Positions 25,930-35,488 are shown, counted from the stretch's first letter. The stretch is 64,000 nt of DNA from Comamonas testosteroni TK102 (GCF_000739375.1 NZ_CP006704.1:3658001-3722000), one strand, 5' to 3'. Numbers and translations are program-made. Notes: generated from the sequence alone by a model not told the origin.

Positions 25930-27039
25930 ATGTTATTCGATTCATCCATACGCAAAGAGCTGGCCCGCAGCTTTGGCGCGACGGCCGTGGTTCTGATCAC
26001 TGTGGTGATGACCATGATGCTGATCCGCACCCTGGGTCAGGCTTACAAGGGCAGTGTCAGCCCTTCCGACGTGATGCTGGTCATGGGTTTCACCGTGCTC
26101 GGACAACTCCCCACCATTTTGGGCCTGAGTCTGTTTGTTGCCATTGTGGGCTCTCTGTCCCGCATGTATCGCGACAGCGAGATGGTCATCTGGTTTGCTG
26201 CCGGCCAGGGTCTGGCCAGCCTGCTCAAACCCTTGCTGCGCTTTGCCTGGCCGGTGATTCTCATCACTGCAGTCCTGGCCCTCGGCGTGCTGCCCTGGTC
26301 CTATCAGCAAATCGAGCAGATCAAGACCCAGTTCCAGCAGCGCAGCGACTTGGATCGCATCGCACCCGGCGAGTTCCAGGAATCGGCAGGCGGCACACGC
26401 GTGTTCTTCGTGGACAAGGACTCCCCCTCCGACCTGGCAGCCAGCAATGTCTTCGTGGTCTCGCGCGACCCGGGCAAGGAGTCCGTGACCTCGGCCAAGG
26501 GCGCGCATCTGGCCGTCATCAAGGGCCAGCGCATGGTGATTCTAGAAGACGGCCAGCGCATGGAGACACGCAGCGACGACGGCTCGGTGCGCATCACCGA
26601 ATTCAAGGAATACGGTGTGCAGGTCGACAACGACAACCCCGTTGCCATCGAGGAGATGGCGGCACGCAGCATGCCCACCAAGGACTTGATCGGCAAGGAT
26701 GAACCGATTGCCCGCTCGGTGCTCGCATGGCGCCTGGGCCTGCCCTTTGCCGCGCTCAACTTCGTCATCCTGGGCCTGGCCATCTCCAGCGTGAACCCGC
26801 GTGCGGGCAATAGCAGCAGCCTGATGATCGCCCTCTTCGCCTTCATCGTTTACTACAACCTCATGACCCTGGGCGAGAGCTGGGTCAGCGCCAACAAGAT
26901 AGGCATGTGGGGCCTGCTGGGCCTGCTGCATGGCAGCATCCTCACGGTCAGCGTGCTGGTGCTGCTGGCGCGCCATTTCCGCTGGTCGCCGCGCGATCTG
27001 CTGCAGCGCTCGGGCACCCGCAAGGAGGCCGCACGATGA
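25930..27039 (+). CDS. lptF: LPS export system permease LptF
   Basis: A 369-residue inner-membrane protein of the LptB2FGC transporter that extracts lipopolysaccharide. Three N-terminal helices (17-130), a periplasmic beta-jellyroll (about 135-260) and three C-terminal helices match the YjgP/YjgQ family. The start MLFDSSIRKELARSFGATAV is typical. It overlaps lptG by four bases (ATGA) and shares a 23-base divergent intergenic gap with pepA, so the two promoters must overlap. Confidence 0.93.
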   Translation: MLFDSSIRKELARSFGATAVVLITVVMTMMLIRTLGQAYKGSVSPSDVMLVMGFTVLGQLPTILGLSLFVAIVGSLSRMYRDSEMVIWFAAGQGLASLLKPLLRFAWPVILITAVLALGVLPWSYQQIEQIKTQFQQRSDLDRIAPGEFQESAGGTRVFFVDKDSPSDLAASNVFVVSRDPGKESVTSAKGAHLAVIKGQRMVILEDGQRMETRSDDGSVRITEFKEYGVQVDNDNPVAIEEMAARSMPTKDLIGKDEPIARSVLAWRLGLPFAALNFVILGLAISSVNPRAGNSSSLMIALFAFIVYYNLMTLGESWVSANKIGMWGLLGLLHGSILTVSVLVLLARHFRWSPRDLLQRSGTRKEAAR

Positions 27040-28139
27040 AAGTCCTGCGCAACCTGATCTATCGCGAGGTCATACAGGCCGTCCTGTATGTCTCGCTGGC
27101 CTTTCTGGCGCTGTTCTTCTTCTTTGACCTGGTCGATGAAATGCGCTGGGTGGGCAGCGGCAACGCCGGCTATACCGCCACGCGCGCCCTGCTGTTCGTG
27201 GCCCTGTCCATTCCGGGCCACCTCTACGAGCTGATGCCGATTGCGGTGCTGATCGGCGCCATCTTCGTGATGGCCAAGTTCGCTCAGAGCTCGGAGTTCA
27301 CCATCATGCGCACCAGCGGCATGGGCCCCTGGCTGGCACTGCGCACGCTGCTGATTCTGGGCATGAGCTTTGTGCTGCTCACGGTGCTGGTGGGCGACTA
27401 CATTGCCCCTGCTGCCGACAACTTCAGCCAGAAACTGCGCGTGGTCAGCAAAGGCCAGATCTCCCGAGGCGCCACCGGCGCCTGGCTCAAGGAAAAACAG
27501 GGCAATCACTCGGTTGCCATCAACGTCGGCGCAGTCAAGAGCCCTGGCGACTTCGTCAATGTGCGCATCTTCGAGTTCGACAGCAAGGGCCGTATCGCCG
27601 CGCAGATCAACGCCAAGTCGGCACAGGTCGATGAAGACAAGGAGCAGTGGACGCTGCAGGGCGTGCAAGGCAGCAAGGTGGCCCAGGATGGCGATGTCAC
27701 CCAACTCAGCCAGATCAACGAAGCCAGCATGAACTGGCCCACCAAGGTCACGGCGGCCATGGTCTCGGGCGCGCTGCTCAAGCCCGATCGCATGACCACG
27801 ATTGCGCTGTTCCAGTTCATACGCCATCTGCAGGACAACGGCCAGGCCGCGCAGAAGTACGAAATCGAGTTCTGGCGCAAGGTCTTCTACCCGCTGAGCT
27901 GCCTGGTGATGGTGGTGCTCGCCCTGCCTTTTGCCTATCTGCATTTCCGCTCGGGCGGCATCACGGCCTATGTGTTTGGCGGGGTGATGGCCGGCATCAG
28001 CTTCTTCCTGCTCAACAACGTGTTCGGCTATATCGGCACCCTGCAGTCCTGGTGGCCCTGGCTGGCCGCCGCAGCACCCGGTCTGCTCTACACCGCACTA
28101 TCGCTCTCGGCCTTCGGCTGGCTGGTATTGAGACGCTAA
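27036..28139 (+). CDS. lptG: LPS export system permease LptG
   Basis: A 367-residue partner of LptF with the same topology: membrane helices at about 12-35, 55-80 and 95-120, a periplasmic domain, and three C-terminal helices (FYPLSCLVMVVLALPFAYLH onward). ATG 27036 overlaps the lptF stop, indicating translational coupling. Together with the ATPase LptB encoded elsewhere it drives LPS transport. The next gene starts three bases after its stop. Confidence 0.93.
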   Translation: MKVLRNLIYREVIQAVLYVSLAFLALFFFFDLVDEMRWVGSGNAGYTATRALLFVALSIPGHLYELMPIAVLIGAIFVMAKFAQSSEFTIMRTSGMGPWLALRTLLILGMSFVLLTVLVGDYIAPAADNFSQKLRVVSKGQISRGATGAWLKEKQGNHSVAINVGAVKSPGDFVNVRIFEFDSKGRIAAQINAKSAQVDEDKEQWTLQGVQGSKVAQDGDVTQLSQINEASMNWPTKVTAAMVSGALLKPDRMTTIALFQFIRHLQDNGQAAQKYEIEFWRKVFYPLSCLVMVVLALPFAYLHFRSGGITAYVFGGVMAGISFFLLNNVFGYIGTLQSWWPWLAAAAPGLLYTALSLSAFGWLVLRR

Positions 28140-28142
28140 ACC

Positions 28143-28571
28143 ATGGTTGACAAGCAAGCTACTTTTCCTGCCCCATCCGGCCTGATCCTGCTGGCCCATG
28201 GCTCCAGAGACCCGCTCTGGCGCCAGCCCATAGAAGCCGTGCACCAACTGCTGCAGGCAATGCAGCCCGGCCTGCCCTGCATCTGCGCCTATCTGGACGC
28301 CTGCGCCCCGGATCTGCCTGCCGCCACGCAGAGCCTGATTGCCCAGGGCGTCCAGCATCTGATCGTGCTGCCGCTGTTCCTCGGTACCGGCAAACATGCG
28401 CGCGAAGACATTCCGTGCCTGCTGGACGAACTGCGCCGCCAGCATCCCGGCTGCCAGTTCGATCTGCAGACCGCAGCCGGCGAGAATCCGCGCGTCACGG
28501 CCCTGCTGGCACAGCTGGCGATAGAGGCAGTCGGCGGGACCGAAGCACTCAAACATACAGATTTCAAATAA
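28143..28571 (+). CDS. CbiX/SirB family sirohydrochlorin chelatase-like protein
   Basis: A 142-residue single-domain class II chelatase. LILLAHGSRDPLW carries the metal-binding His19, and LFLGTGKHARED carries the second conserved His. Such short CbiX proteins insert Co or Fe into sirohydrochlorin, on the way to cobalamin or siroheme. The next gene is a CysB-type sulfur regulator, compatible with a role in siroheme for sulfite reductase. ATG 28143 lies three bases after lptG. Confidence 0.82.
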   Translation: MVDKQATFPAPSGLILLAHGSRDPLWRQPIEAVHQLLQAMQPGLPCICAYLDACAPDLPAATQSLIAQGVQHLIVLPLFLGTGKHAREDIPCLLDELRRQHPGCQFDLQTAAGENPRVTALLAQLAIEAVGGTEALKHTDFK

Positions 28572-28629
28572 AAAATGGCTTCTTTAGATATTTGAAGCAT
28601 AATGATGCAAGTTCTTAGTCCATGCCGTC

Positions 28630-29571
28630 ATGAACCTGCATCAATTCCGCTTCGTCCAGGAAGCCGCCCGCCGCAATCTCAACCTCACCGAGGCGGCCAA
28701 GGCCCTGCACACCTCCCAGCCCGGAGTCTCCAAAGCCATCATCGAGCTTGAGGAAGAGCTGGGCATCGATATCTTTGCGCGCCACGGCAAGCGTCTCAAG
28801 CGCATCACCGAGCCTGGACAGGAAGTCCTCAAGAGCATAGAGCTGATCATGCGCGAGGTGGGCAACCTCAAGCGCATCGGCGAGCAATACAGCGCCCAGG
28901 ACAGCGGCACGCTGAGCATCGCCACCACCCACACCCAGGCACGCTATGTGCTGCCGCCCGCCGTGGCACGCCTGCGCGAGCTCTATCCCAAGGTCACCAT
29001 CAGCCTGCACCAGGCCACGCCCGCCGAAGTCGCGCGCATGGTGATCGACGAAGTGGCCGAGATCGGCATGGCCACCGAATCGCTGGCCGACTACCCCGAC
29101 CTGGTGACCCTGCCCTGCTACGAATGGCAGCATGTGCTGGTCATCCCCACTGGCCATCCGCTGGCGCAGAAAGAGCGCATCACGCTCGAGGACATCGCCC
29201 AGGAGGCCCTGATCACCTACCACCCGTCCTTTACCGGACGCGGCAAGATCGACCATGCCTTCGAGATGCGCCGCCTGCATCCGCATATCGTGCTGGAAGC
29301 CATCGATGCCGACGTGATCAAGACCTATGTGCGACTGGGCCTGGGCATCGGCATCGTGGCCGAGATGGCCATGCGCGACGACACCGTCAATGACCTGGTG
29401 ATTCGTCCCGTCGGCCATCTGTTCGGCACCAGCGTGGCCCGTGTGGCCATCAAGCGCGGCGCATACCTGCGCAACTTCGTCTACCGGTTTGCCGAGCTGC
29501 TCAGCGACCGTCTCTCGCGAGACCTCATCATGCGCGCCATGAACGGCAGCGTGGACGACTTCGGGCTCTGA
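28630..29571 (+). CDS. cysB: CysB-family LysR-type transcriptional regulator
   Basis: A 313-residue LysR regulator of the CysB/Cbl branch. The N-terminal helix-turn-helix reads LNLTEAAKALHTSQPGVSKA, the effector domain begins around residue 93 (LSIATTHTQARYVLPPAVAR), and the TTHTQARY segment is diagnostic of CysB. CysB activates sulfate and thiosulfate assimilation genes with N-acetylserine as inducer. Its location 1.3 kb from a YeeE/YedE transporter and near the sox cluster fits sulfur control. Cbl-like specificity cannot be excluded. Confidence 0.9.
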   Translation: MNLHQFRFVQEAARRNLNLTEAAKALHTSQPGVSKAIIELEEELGIDIFARHGKRLKRITEPGQEVLKSIELIMREVGNLKRIGEQYSAQDSGTLSIATTHTQARYVLPPAVARLRELYPKVTISLHQATPAEVARMVIDEVAEIGMATESLADYPDLVTLPCYEWQHVLVIPTGHPLAQKERITLEDIAQEALITYHPSFTGRGKIDHAFEMRRLHPHIVLEAIDADVIKTYVRLGLGIGIVAEMAMRDDTVNDLVIRPVGHLFGTSVARVAIKRGAYLRNFVYRFAELLSDRLSRDLIMRAMNGSVDDFGL

Positions 29572-29611
29572 TCCGGCCCGCCTCAAGGGCCGGTGCCTGT
29601 GCGCCCGGCCC

Positions 29612-30778
29612 ATGCATTGCAAGACTATCGTGACTCCCAACTTCCCCAGCAAGCTGCCCAATGTGGGCACCACCATTTTCACCGTCATGTCGGCGCTGGC
29701 TGCCGAGCACAAGGCCGTCAATCTGGGCCAGGGCTTCCCCGACTTCGGTTGCGACCCCAGGCTGCTCGACGCTGTCAACGACGCCATGCGCGCCGGTCAC
29801 AACCAGTACCCGCCCATGACGGGCTGGCCCGCGCTGCGCGAGGCCGTGGCCGCCAAGATCGAAACGCTGCACGGCCGCCGCTATGACGCGGGCAGCGAAA
29901 TCACCATCACCGCCGGCGCCACCCAGGCCATTCTCACGGCCATTCTGGCCACCGTGCATGCGGGCGACGAAGTCATCGTGCTCGACCCCTGCTACGACAG
30001 CTATGTGCCCAATATCGAGATGGCCGGCGGCGTGGCCGTGCGGGTGCCGCTGACGCCCGGCAGCTTCCGCCCCGACTTTGCCTCGATCGCGGCCGCCATC
30101 ACGCCGCGCACGCGCCTGCTGATCATCAACAGCCCGCACAACCCCAGCGCCACCCTCTGGACCGATGCGGAAATGCGCCAGCTCGAAGCCCTGCTGGCAC
30201 CCACCAATGTGCTGCTGATCAGCGACGAGGTCTATGAGCACATGGTCTTCGACGGCGCCCAGCATCTGAGCAGCGCCCGCTACCCGGGCCTGGCCGAGCG
30301 CGCCTTCATCGTCTCCAGCTTTGGCAAGACCTACCATGTCACGGGCTGGAAGGTCGGCACCGTGGCCGCGCCCGCTGCCCTCAGCGCCGAATTCCGCAAG
30401 GTGCACCAGTTCAATGTGTTCACCGTGAACACGCCCATGCAGGCGGGTCTGGCGCAGTACATGCAGGACCCGGCGCCCTATCTGGAGCTGTCGGCCTTCT
30501 ATCAGGCCAAGCGCGACCTGTTCCTCGGCGGCCTGCAGGGCTCGCGCCTGAAGCTGCTGCCCACGGCCGGCACCTATTTCCTGTGTGCCGACATCTCCTC
30601 CGTCTCGGATCTCAACGAGGCCGAGTTCTGCCAGTGGCTGGTCAAGGAAATCGGCGTGGCCGCGATTCCGCTGTCGGCTTTCTACGGTGACGGCTTCGAT
30701 CAGCGCGTGGTGCGTTTTTGCTTTGCCAAGAAGGACGAAACCCTGATCGAGGCAGCCGCGCGCCTGCGCAAGCTCTGA
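29612..30778 (+). CDS. PLP-dependent aminotransferase (methionine/kynurenine type)
   Basis: A 388-residue class I/II aminotransferase of the YbdL-like branch. NLGQGFPDF near residue 37, the NSPHNPSATLW segment and the Schiff-base lysine in SFGKTYHVTGWK (about 238) are intact. YbdL-type enzymes transaminate methionine and aromatic residues, and close relatives are kynurenine aminotransferases. It is followed at once by a strong terminator. It is downstream of cysB on the same strand after 40 bases. Confidence 0.88.
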   Translation: MHCKTIVTPNFPSKLPNVGTTIFTVMSALAAEHKAVNLGQGFPDFGCDPRLLDAVNDAMRAGHNQYPPMTGWPALREAVAAKIETLHGRRYDAGSEITITAGATQAILTAILATVHAGDEVIVLDPCYDSYVPNIEMAGGVAVRVPLTPGSFRPDFASIAAAITPRTRLLIINSPHNPSATLWTDAEMRQLEALLAPTNVLLISDEVYEHMVFDGAQHLSSARYPGLAERAFIVSSFGKTYHVTGWKVGTVAAPAALSAEFRKVHQFNVFTVNTPMQAGLAQYMQDPAPYLELSAFYQAKRDLFLGGLQGSRLKLLPTAGTYFLCADISSVSDLNEAEFCQWLVKEIGVAAIPLSAFYGDGFDQRVVRFCFAKKDETLIEAAARLRKL

Positions 30779-30792
30779 AACGCTGCGGCCCT

Positions 30793-30825
30793 TAAAAAAG
30801 GAGCGCCTATCGCGCTCCTTTTCTC
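30793..30825. terminator. Bidirectional intrinsic terminator
   Basis: AAGGAGCGC/GCGCTCCTT stem with A-tract and T-tract on the two sides. It ends the aminotransferase transcript and, on the other strand, the YeeE/YedE transcript. Confidence 0.88.
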
Positions 30826-30828
30826 ATT

Positions 30829-30850
30829 TTCAGCATGTTTTCATGCTGAA
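30829..30850. repeat. Perfect hairpin
   Basis: TTCAGCATG-tttt-CATGCTGAA immediately next to the terminator at 30793. On the minus strand it is transcribed just before that terminator. Confidence 0.7.
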
Positions 30851-30851
30851 T

Positions 30852-30890
30852 CTGTTTATCAGCAGGCGCAAGCAGCTATCGAATTTACTT
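30852..30890. repeat. Interspersed palindromic element, copy
   Basis: On the minus strand TAAATTCGATAGCTGCTTGC followed by GCCTGCTGATAAACAGA: the GATAGCTGCTTGCGC core of the element with a damaged right arm. It lies just before the YeeE/YedE stop codon side. Confidence 0.55.
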
Positions 30891-30894
30891 TGCT

Positions 30895-32004
30895 TCATGC
30901 CGTCTCCGCCAGATGGCGCAGCATCAGCACCGCCCCCAGCACAATGCCGGCCAGCGCCAGAAAGCTGCCCAGGCTGAGCATGGAAATCGCACTGATGCCC
31001 TGGCCCACGGTGCAGCCCATGGCCGTCACCCCGCCCACGCCCATCAGCAGCCCGCCCAGCAGATGGCGGGCCAGGTCCCGGCGGTCGGCAAAGCCCTGCC
31101 ACTGAAAGTCCCTGCGCCACAGCGCATGGGCAAAGCTGCCCAGAACCACGCCTGCCACCGAGGCAATGCCCCAGGTCAGCACCTTGTTGCGATCGCTGAA
31201 GAACATCAGCCAGTCCAGCGTGTGCGCCACCGGCGTGACAAAGCTGAAGGCCTCGATGCGGCCACTGTAGGTCGCGGCATAGACCTGCTCCAGCGTCTCG
31301 GGGTGCTCGGCCACCCGCGCCAGATGGCCGCCTAGCCACCAGGCCGCCGTCACGCACAAGCCGACCAGCAGCCCGCCCAGCAGCAGGGCCCGGCTGCGCT
31401 GGGCGCCGGGCCGGGGATCGAAGGCCAGCAGCAACAGCATGCCCCCCAGCCCGAGGCCCAGCAGGCCGCGCAGCAGCGTCAAGGGCCAGTCGACATGACC
31501 GGCCAGCCACTCGGGCAGCAGGGCCGGGCCCGCGAATTCAAGATGCACGCTGTCCAGCCAGCGCACCCGCGCCACGGCGGTAATGCCCTTGAGTGTGGCA
31601 AAGGCGGCCACGCCCATGACCAGCAGCACCACCAGCGCCTTGAGGCTGCCGCTGCCCAGCCGGGTCAGATTCCTGGCCCCGCAACCCGATGCCAGCACCA
31701 TGCCTGCGCCAAACAGCAGCCCTCCGGCCAGGGCCGACAGCCACAGCAGGCGGCGGCTGGCATACAGGGCATCGCCCACCTGCAACTGGCCCCACAGCGC
31801 CAGCGCCGTGAAGCCCAGCATGCTCACGGCGATGGCCATGCACCACTGGCGCGCCCGCCCCCAGTCCTGCAGATAGACCACATCGCTGATGGCGCCCATG
31901 GTGCAAAAGCGGGTCTCGCGCATCACAAAGCCCAGCACGGCGGCCAGCAACAAAATGGCCACCAGAACGGTGGCCGTCAGGGATTCAAACTCGGCAGGAC
32001 TCAT
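30895..32004 (-). CDS. YeeE/YedE family transporter (thiosulfate import type)
   Basis: A 369-residue membrane protein with about nine helices. The paired family motifs with conserved cysteines are intact: RETRFCTMGAISD (about 29-41), LASGCGARNLTRLGSGS (about 104-120) and AMGCTVGQGISAIS (about 333-346). The family includes TsuA, which moves thiosulfate through a cysteine relay. The start is 97 bases downstream of soxB on the same strand, so it probably ends the sox transcript and supplies or removes a sulfur compound. Specificity is inferred from context. Confidence 0.85.
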   Translation of the reverse strand: MSPAEFESLTATVLVAILLLAAVLGFVMRETRFCTMGAISDVVYLQDWGRARQWCMAIAVSMLGFTALALWGQLQVGDALYASRRLLWLSALAGGLLFGAGMVLASGCGARNLTRLGSGSLKALVVLLVMGVAAFATLKGITAVARVRWLDSVHLEFAGPALLPEWLAGHVDWPLTLLRGLLGLGLGGMLLLLAFDPRPGAQRSRALLLGGLLVGLCVTAAWWLGGHLARVAEHPETLEQVYAATYSGRIEAFSFVTPVAHTLDWLMFFSDRNKVLTWGIASVAGVVLGSFAHALWRRDFQWQGFADRRDLARHLLGGLLMGVGGVTAMGCTVGQGISAISMLSLGSFLALAGIVLGAVLMLRHLAETA

Positions 32005-32100
32005 GCGGGCATTGGACGGCGCGGCCCGGCTTCAAGGCATTGGCATATACCCCAGCCCGCGCGCTAACACTGTCTTAATCGGCTTTCGAATCGGCTTTCA

Positions 32101-33834
32101 TCAGGCCTTGGCCAGCCCCTGGTTGCCGCCGACATTGATCAGTCGGGGCTCGTCGAGCCGGCGCGGCCCCAGCGTCTTGCGGTCCTTGAGCCAGGGCTCG
32201 ACCAGCTCCCAGATCGGCTTGTTGCTGGCCGTCCTGGCTTCCTCGGCCACCGGCGCCCAGCCGGCCACCTTGTATTTCTTGTCCGCCTCCAGCCACTGGC
32301 CGTTCAGGCGCATGTCGCTGATGCGCCGACCCGCGCCAGCCGCCGGGTCGCACTGGTATTGCAGACCGCCCACGCGCACCATGTCGCCGCCCTGCTGATA
32401 GTAGGGATCGGGGTTGAAGAGATTGTCGGCCACGTCTTCGAGCACCGTCTTGATCGTGGCACCCGTCATCTCGGTCACCGTGGCGTAGGAATAGGTGGTG
32501 GCCGTCATGTCCATCAGCCATTCGCGCGTGATGTCCTGCCCGGCCAGCAGCGAGGTTCCCCAGCGAAAGCCCGGCGAGAAGGCAATCGGCGCATTCTGCA
32601 CCTCCATCATGGCATCCAGCAGCAGCTGGTCGCCCGTGCCGTTGAAGTTGCCGCGGCGGTACAGCGTGCCGTCGGTGCGCGCCAGCACTTCGCCCAGCCG
32701 GCTTTCATAGGGCGCACGCACCCGGGTGATCAGTGCCTGCATCTGGGCATCGGCAGGCAGGATGTTGGCGAATACCGGCAGCAGCCGGTACTGGAAGCCG
32801 CGCACCTGGCCGTCCCTGACATCGAAGTCCAGCACCCCGAGAAACTTGCCGTTCGAGCCCGCGTTGGTGACGATGGTCTTGCCGCCTGCATTCTGCACCA
32901 GGGTGGGCACGGGCATGCCGTCATGCGTATGGCCGCCCAGGATGGCGTCTATGCCGCGCACGCGCCCGGCCATCTTGAGGTCCACGTCCATGCCGTTGTG
33001 CGAGAGCACCACCACCACCTTGGCGCCCTTGGCGCGCGTCTCGTCCACCATCTTCTGCAGATGCTCGTCCTGGATGCCGAAGCTCCAGTCCGCCACCATA
33101 TAGCGCGGGTTGGCGATCGGCGTGTACGGAAAGGCCTGACCGATGATGGCCACGGGCACGCCGTTGATCTCGCGGATCACATAGGGCTTGAACACCGGGT
33201 CGCCAAAATCGGCCGTCTTGACGTTCTGTGCCACAAAGTCGAGCTGCGAGCCAAAGTCCTTGTCGATGATCTCCTGCACACGCTGCATGCCGTAGGTGAA
33301 CTCCCAGTGGCCCGTCATCACGTCCACGCCCAGCAGCTTGCAGGCATCGACCATGTCCTGGGCATTGGTCCACAGCGAAGTGGCCGAGCCCTGCCAGGTA
33401 TCGCCGCCGTCCAGCAGCAATGCGCCCGGGCGCGAGGCACGCATGCGCTTGACCAGCGTGGACAGATGGGCAAACCCGCCCACCTTGCCATAGCGCCTGG
33501 CTGCCGCCTCGAAGTCCAGATAGCTGAATGCATGGGCCGATGGCGTGCCGGGCTTGATCCCCACGGAGCGCAGCAGATGCTCGCCCACCAGATGCGGGCG
33601 CTGATTCTTCATGGCCCCGATGCCGAGATTGACGCTGGGCTCGCGGAAGTGCACCGGATTGAGCTGGGCATGGCAGTCCGTCATGTGCAGCAGCGACACA
33701 TTGCCGTAGGGCTTCACGTCATACAAAGCCTTATCGGCCTGCTTCTGATCGGCATAGGCATGGCGCTGCAAGCCCATGCCCGAGACACTGGCCGCCGCCA
33801 GCACCTGCAGAAATTCACGTTTGGAAAGACTCAT
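32101..33834 (-). CDS. soxB: Thiosulfohydrolase SoxB
   Basis: A 577-residue periplasmic enzyme that hydrolyses sulfate from the SoxY-bound thiosulfonate. It has an N-terminal export signal (MSLSKREFLQVLAAASVSGM; the SKREFLQ box resembles a Tat motif with one Arg). The di-metal site is formed by HMTDCHAQLNP, LLDGGDTWQGS, GHWEFTYG, LSHNGMD and GGHTHDGMP. The 5'-nucleotidase C-terminal domain follows. ATG 33834 begins the signal; the longer open frame is nonsense. It is last of the core sox genes before the transporter. Confidence 0.96.
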   Translation of the reverse strand: MSLSKREFLQVLAAASVSGMGLQRHAYADQKQADKALYDVKPYGNVSLLHMTDCHAQLNPVHFREPSVNLGIGAMKNQRPHLVGEHLLRSVGIKPGTPSAHAFSYLDFEAAARRYGKVGGFAHLSTLVKRMRASRPGALLLDGGDTWQGSATSLWTNAQDMVDACKLLGVDVMTGHWEFTYGMQRVQEIIDKDFGSQLDFVAQNVKTADFGDPVFKPYVIREINGVPVAIIGQAFPYTPIANPRYMVADWSFGIQDEHLQKMVDETRAKGAKVVVVLSHNGMDVDLKMAGRVRGIDAILGGHTHDGMPVPTLVQNAGGKTIVTNAGSNGKFLGVLDFDVRDGQVRGFQYRLLPVFANILPADAQMQALITRVRAPYESRLGEVLARTDGTLYRRGNFNGTGDQLLLDAMMEVQNAPIAFSPGFRWGTSLLAGQDITREWLMDMTATTYSYATVTEMTGATIKTVLEDVADNLFNPDPYYQQGGDMVRVGGLQYQCDPAAGAGRRISDMRLNGQWLEADKKYKVAGWAPVAEEARTASNKPIWELVEPWLKDRKTLGPRRLDEPRLINVGGNQGLAKA

Positions 33835-34015
33835 GGTGATATCCGTTGGTACTTGTTCCAACCAGGGACAAGCACGGGCCTTTGCGTCAACAGAACGCCC
33901 CGCGCTACCCCAACTGGCACAAGCCATTTCCGCAATGCTGCGTCGCCCGGTCTCGTCCCCCTGCCGAATGGCTAGGCATTGCGAGACGGGCAAACAGCGG
34001 CGCCGCTTGAAAAAG

Positions 34016-34669
34016 CTATTTGTTGACGGGAGAGGCTGGATCGACCAGCAGCGCGACAAGGTCTCGCGTCTGCGCTTCAGTGAGGATGCCGGAGTGACCG
34101 AAACGCGGCATGCCCGAGCAGGCGTTGTAGGCCTTGGCATTCCAGATCTTGCCCCAGGTGTACTCGACGATGGCTCTGGATTCGGGGCTGGACGGATCCT
34201 TGATGCCGCGAATCTTGCCGTAGTTGTAGAGACTGGGGCCCAGCGTGCCAAAGGAGATTTCTTCCTTGCTGATCTGGTGGCAGTTGTAGCAGTTGCCGCC
34301 ATTGGCACTGCCCGCCTTGTCACTCCAGGTCATGCCCCGGCCGTTCTGGGCTATTTTTTCGCCCTCTTTCCAGTCTCCGACCAGCTTGCCGTCCTGAGGC
34401 CATTTGACGGTCTTGAGATTGGCCGCCTCTATGCCCTGTGCACGCTCAGGCGCCAGCGGCTTGCCGGAAGCATCGGCAGCGCTGCAGGCCGCATTCGATT
34501 CGTCCTGCTGCAGGCGATCGACCTTGGCGATGCCCTGATCGCGAAAAGAGGTCTGCACCATCTTGGCCGTCAAGGCATCGATGTCCGCAGCCCCGTCGAC
34601 GGAGGCACAGCCCAGCACCAGCAGCGATGCGGCCACGGCCAGGTACGACATGTATTTTTGCTTGCGCAT
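34016..34669 (-). CDS. soxX: Sulfur oxidation cytochrome SoxX
   Basis: A 217-residue c-type cytochrome that pairs with SoxA to attach thiosulfate to SoxY. The signal looks like a lipoprotein signal (LVLGCASVDG). The heme site CYNCH lies in GNCYNCHQISKEEI, and the axial Met is in ACSGMPRFGHSG. It is longer than minimal SoxX proteins because of an N-terminal extension of about 70 residues before the cytochrome domain (type with extra N-terminal region). It follows soxA by nine bases. Confidence 0.93.
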   Translation of the reverse strand: MRKQKYMSYLAVAASLLVLGCASVDGAADIDALTAKMVQTSFRDQGIAKVDRLQQDESNAACSAADASGKPLAPERAQGIEAANLKTVKWPQDGKLVGDWKEGEKIAQNGRGMTWSDKAGSANGGNCYNCHQISKEEISFGTLGPSLYNYGKIRGIKDPSSPESRAIVEYTWGKIWNAKAYNACSGMPRFGHSGILTEAQTRDLVALLVDPASPVNK

Positions 34670-34678
34670 AGGGCCTCC

Positions 34679-35488
34679 TTATCGCTTGATGGCCGGTGCA
34701 GTCGATGCCCCGCCCTTGCCGTTGACGCCCATGAACACTTCCAGCGCCACCGTCACGTCACTGGCGTAACCGGGATAGGGAAAGCGCTGCTGACGGAAGC
34801 AGTCGTTGAGGCGGCGCTGCATGCTCCACAGCTCGCCCGACGAGACGCGATAGGCGGGCCAGGCGCCAAAGCCTTCCGCAGCGCCTGGGTTCTTGGTCAG
34901 ATTGGGCAGATCCTGCATGCGGATGCGCTTGCCGTCCGCACCATGGCAGGAGGCACAGGCAAAGTCATGCGGGCCGCCGCGCATATAGAACAGGCGCTTG
35001 CCCGCCTCATACATCTGCCCTTCCTGCGCATGGCTCTGGGGCAGGTTGAACTTCATGCCTTTGGACTGCGATGAAATCCAGGCCACCAGCCCTTCCATGT
35101 TCTTTTGCTCGTCCTTGCCGAACGGTGTTGCCGCAATCTTTTGCACGTCCAGCCCCTGCAGCCTGTCCATGCAGGTCAGCAGGCGCGACTCCAGATCCTG
35201 CACCTTGCCCGTGTCGGCAAAATAGCGCGGCAGCTCTACAAATACGCCCTTGACCACGCCCGGCCCCTTGCCCAGATCGCACTGCTCCATGGACGCCTTG
35301 CGGGGGCCGCGCCTTTGCTTCCACAGCGCCTCGCCCTTCATCTCGAACAGCTCGGCAGGGTTGCCGTCCTGCAGCATCTCGCGGTACTCGGCAATGCCGT
35401 CGGCCGTGGACTTTTGCGCCAGCACCGGCGCGGCCATACACAAGGCCAGCACGGCGGCAGCCGCCTGGCCCGGGGAGGAATGTCTCAT
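34679..35488 (-). CDS. soxA: Sulfur oxidation cytochrome SoxA
   Basis: A 269-residue periplasmic cytochrome with signal peptide (cleavage after VLA near residue 24). One heme site, CASCH in FACASCHGADG, and the catalytic cysteine in RRLNDCFRQQRFPYPGYASD, whose persulfide ligates the heme. The N-terminal repeat keeps two cysteines (EQCDLG, LLTCMDR) but no CxxCH, so this is a mono-heme SoxA. It forms SoxXA with the next gene. Its leader contains the inverted-repeat mini-element at 35517-35593, which separates it from soxZ. Confidence 0.94.
   Translation of the reverse strand: MRHSSPGQAAAAVLALCMAAPVLAQKSTADGIAEYREMLQDGNPAELFEMKGEALWKQRRGPRKASMEQCDLGKGPGVVKGVFVELPRYFADTGKVQDLESRLLTCMDRLQGLDVQKIAATPFGKDEQKNMEGLVAWISSQSKGMKFNLPQSHAQEGQMYEAGKRLFYMRGGPHDFACASCHGADGKRIRMQDLPNLTKNPGAAEGFGAWPAYRVSSGELWSMQRRLNDCFRQQRFPYPGYASDVTVALEVFMGVNGKGGASTAPAIKR

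Noticed and set aside
32359..33975. 538-codon open frame on the plus strand opposite soxB
   Set aside because: Antisense to soxB, composition dominated by His, Gln, Arg and Val, and no family motif.
33835..34323. N-terminal extension of soxB by 163 codons
   Set aside because: The extension overlaps the end of soxX and reads Arg/Ser/Pro-rich nonsense. The export signal begins at 33834.
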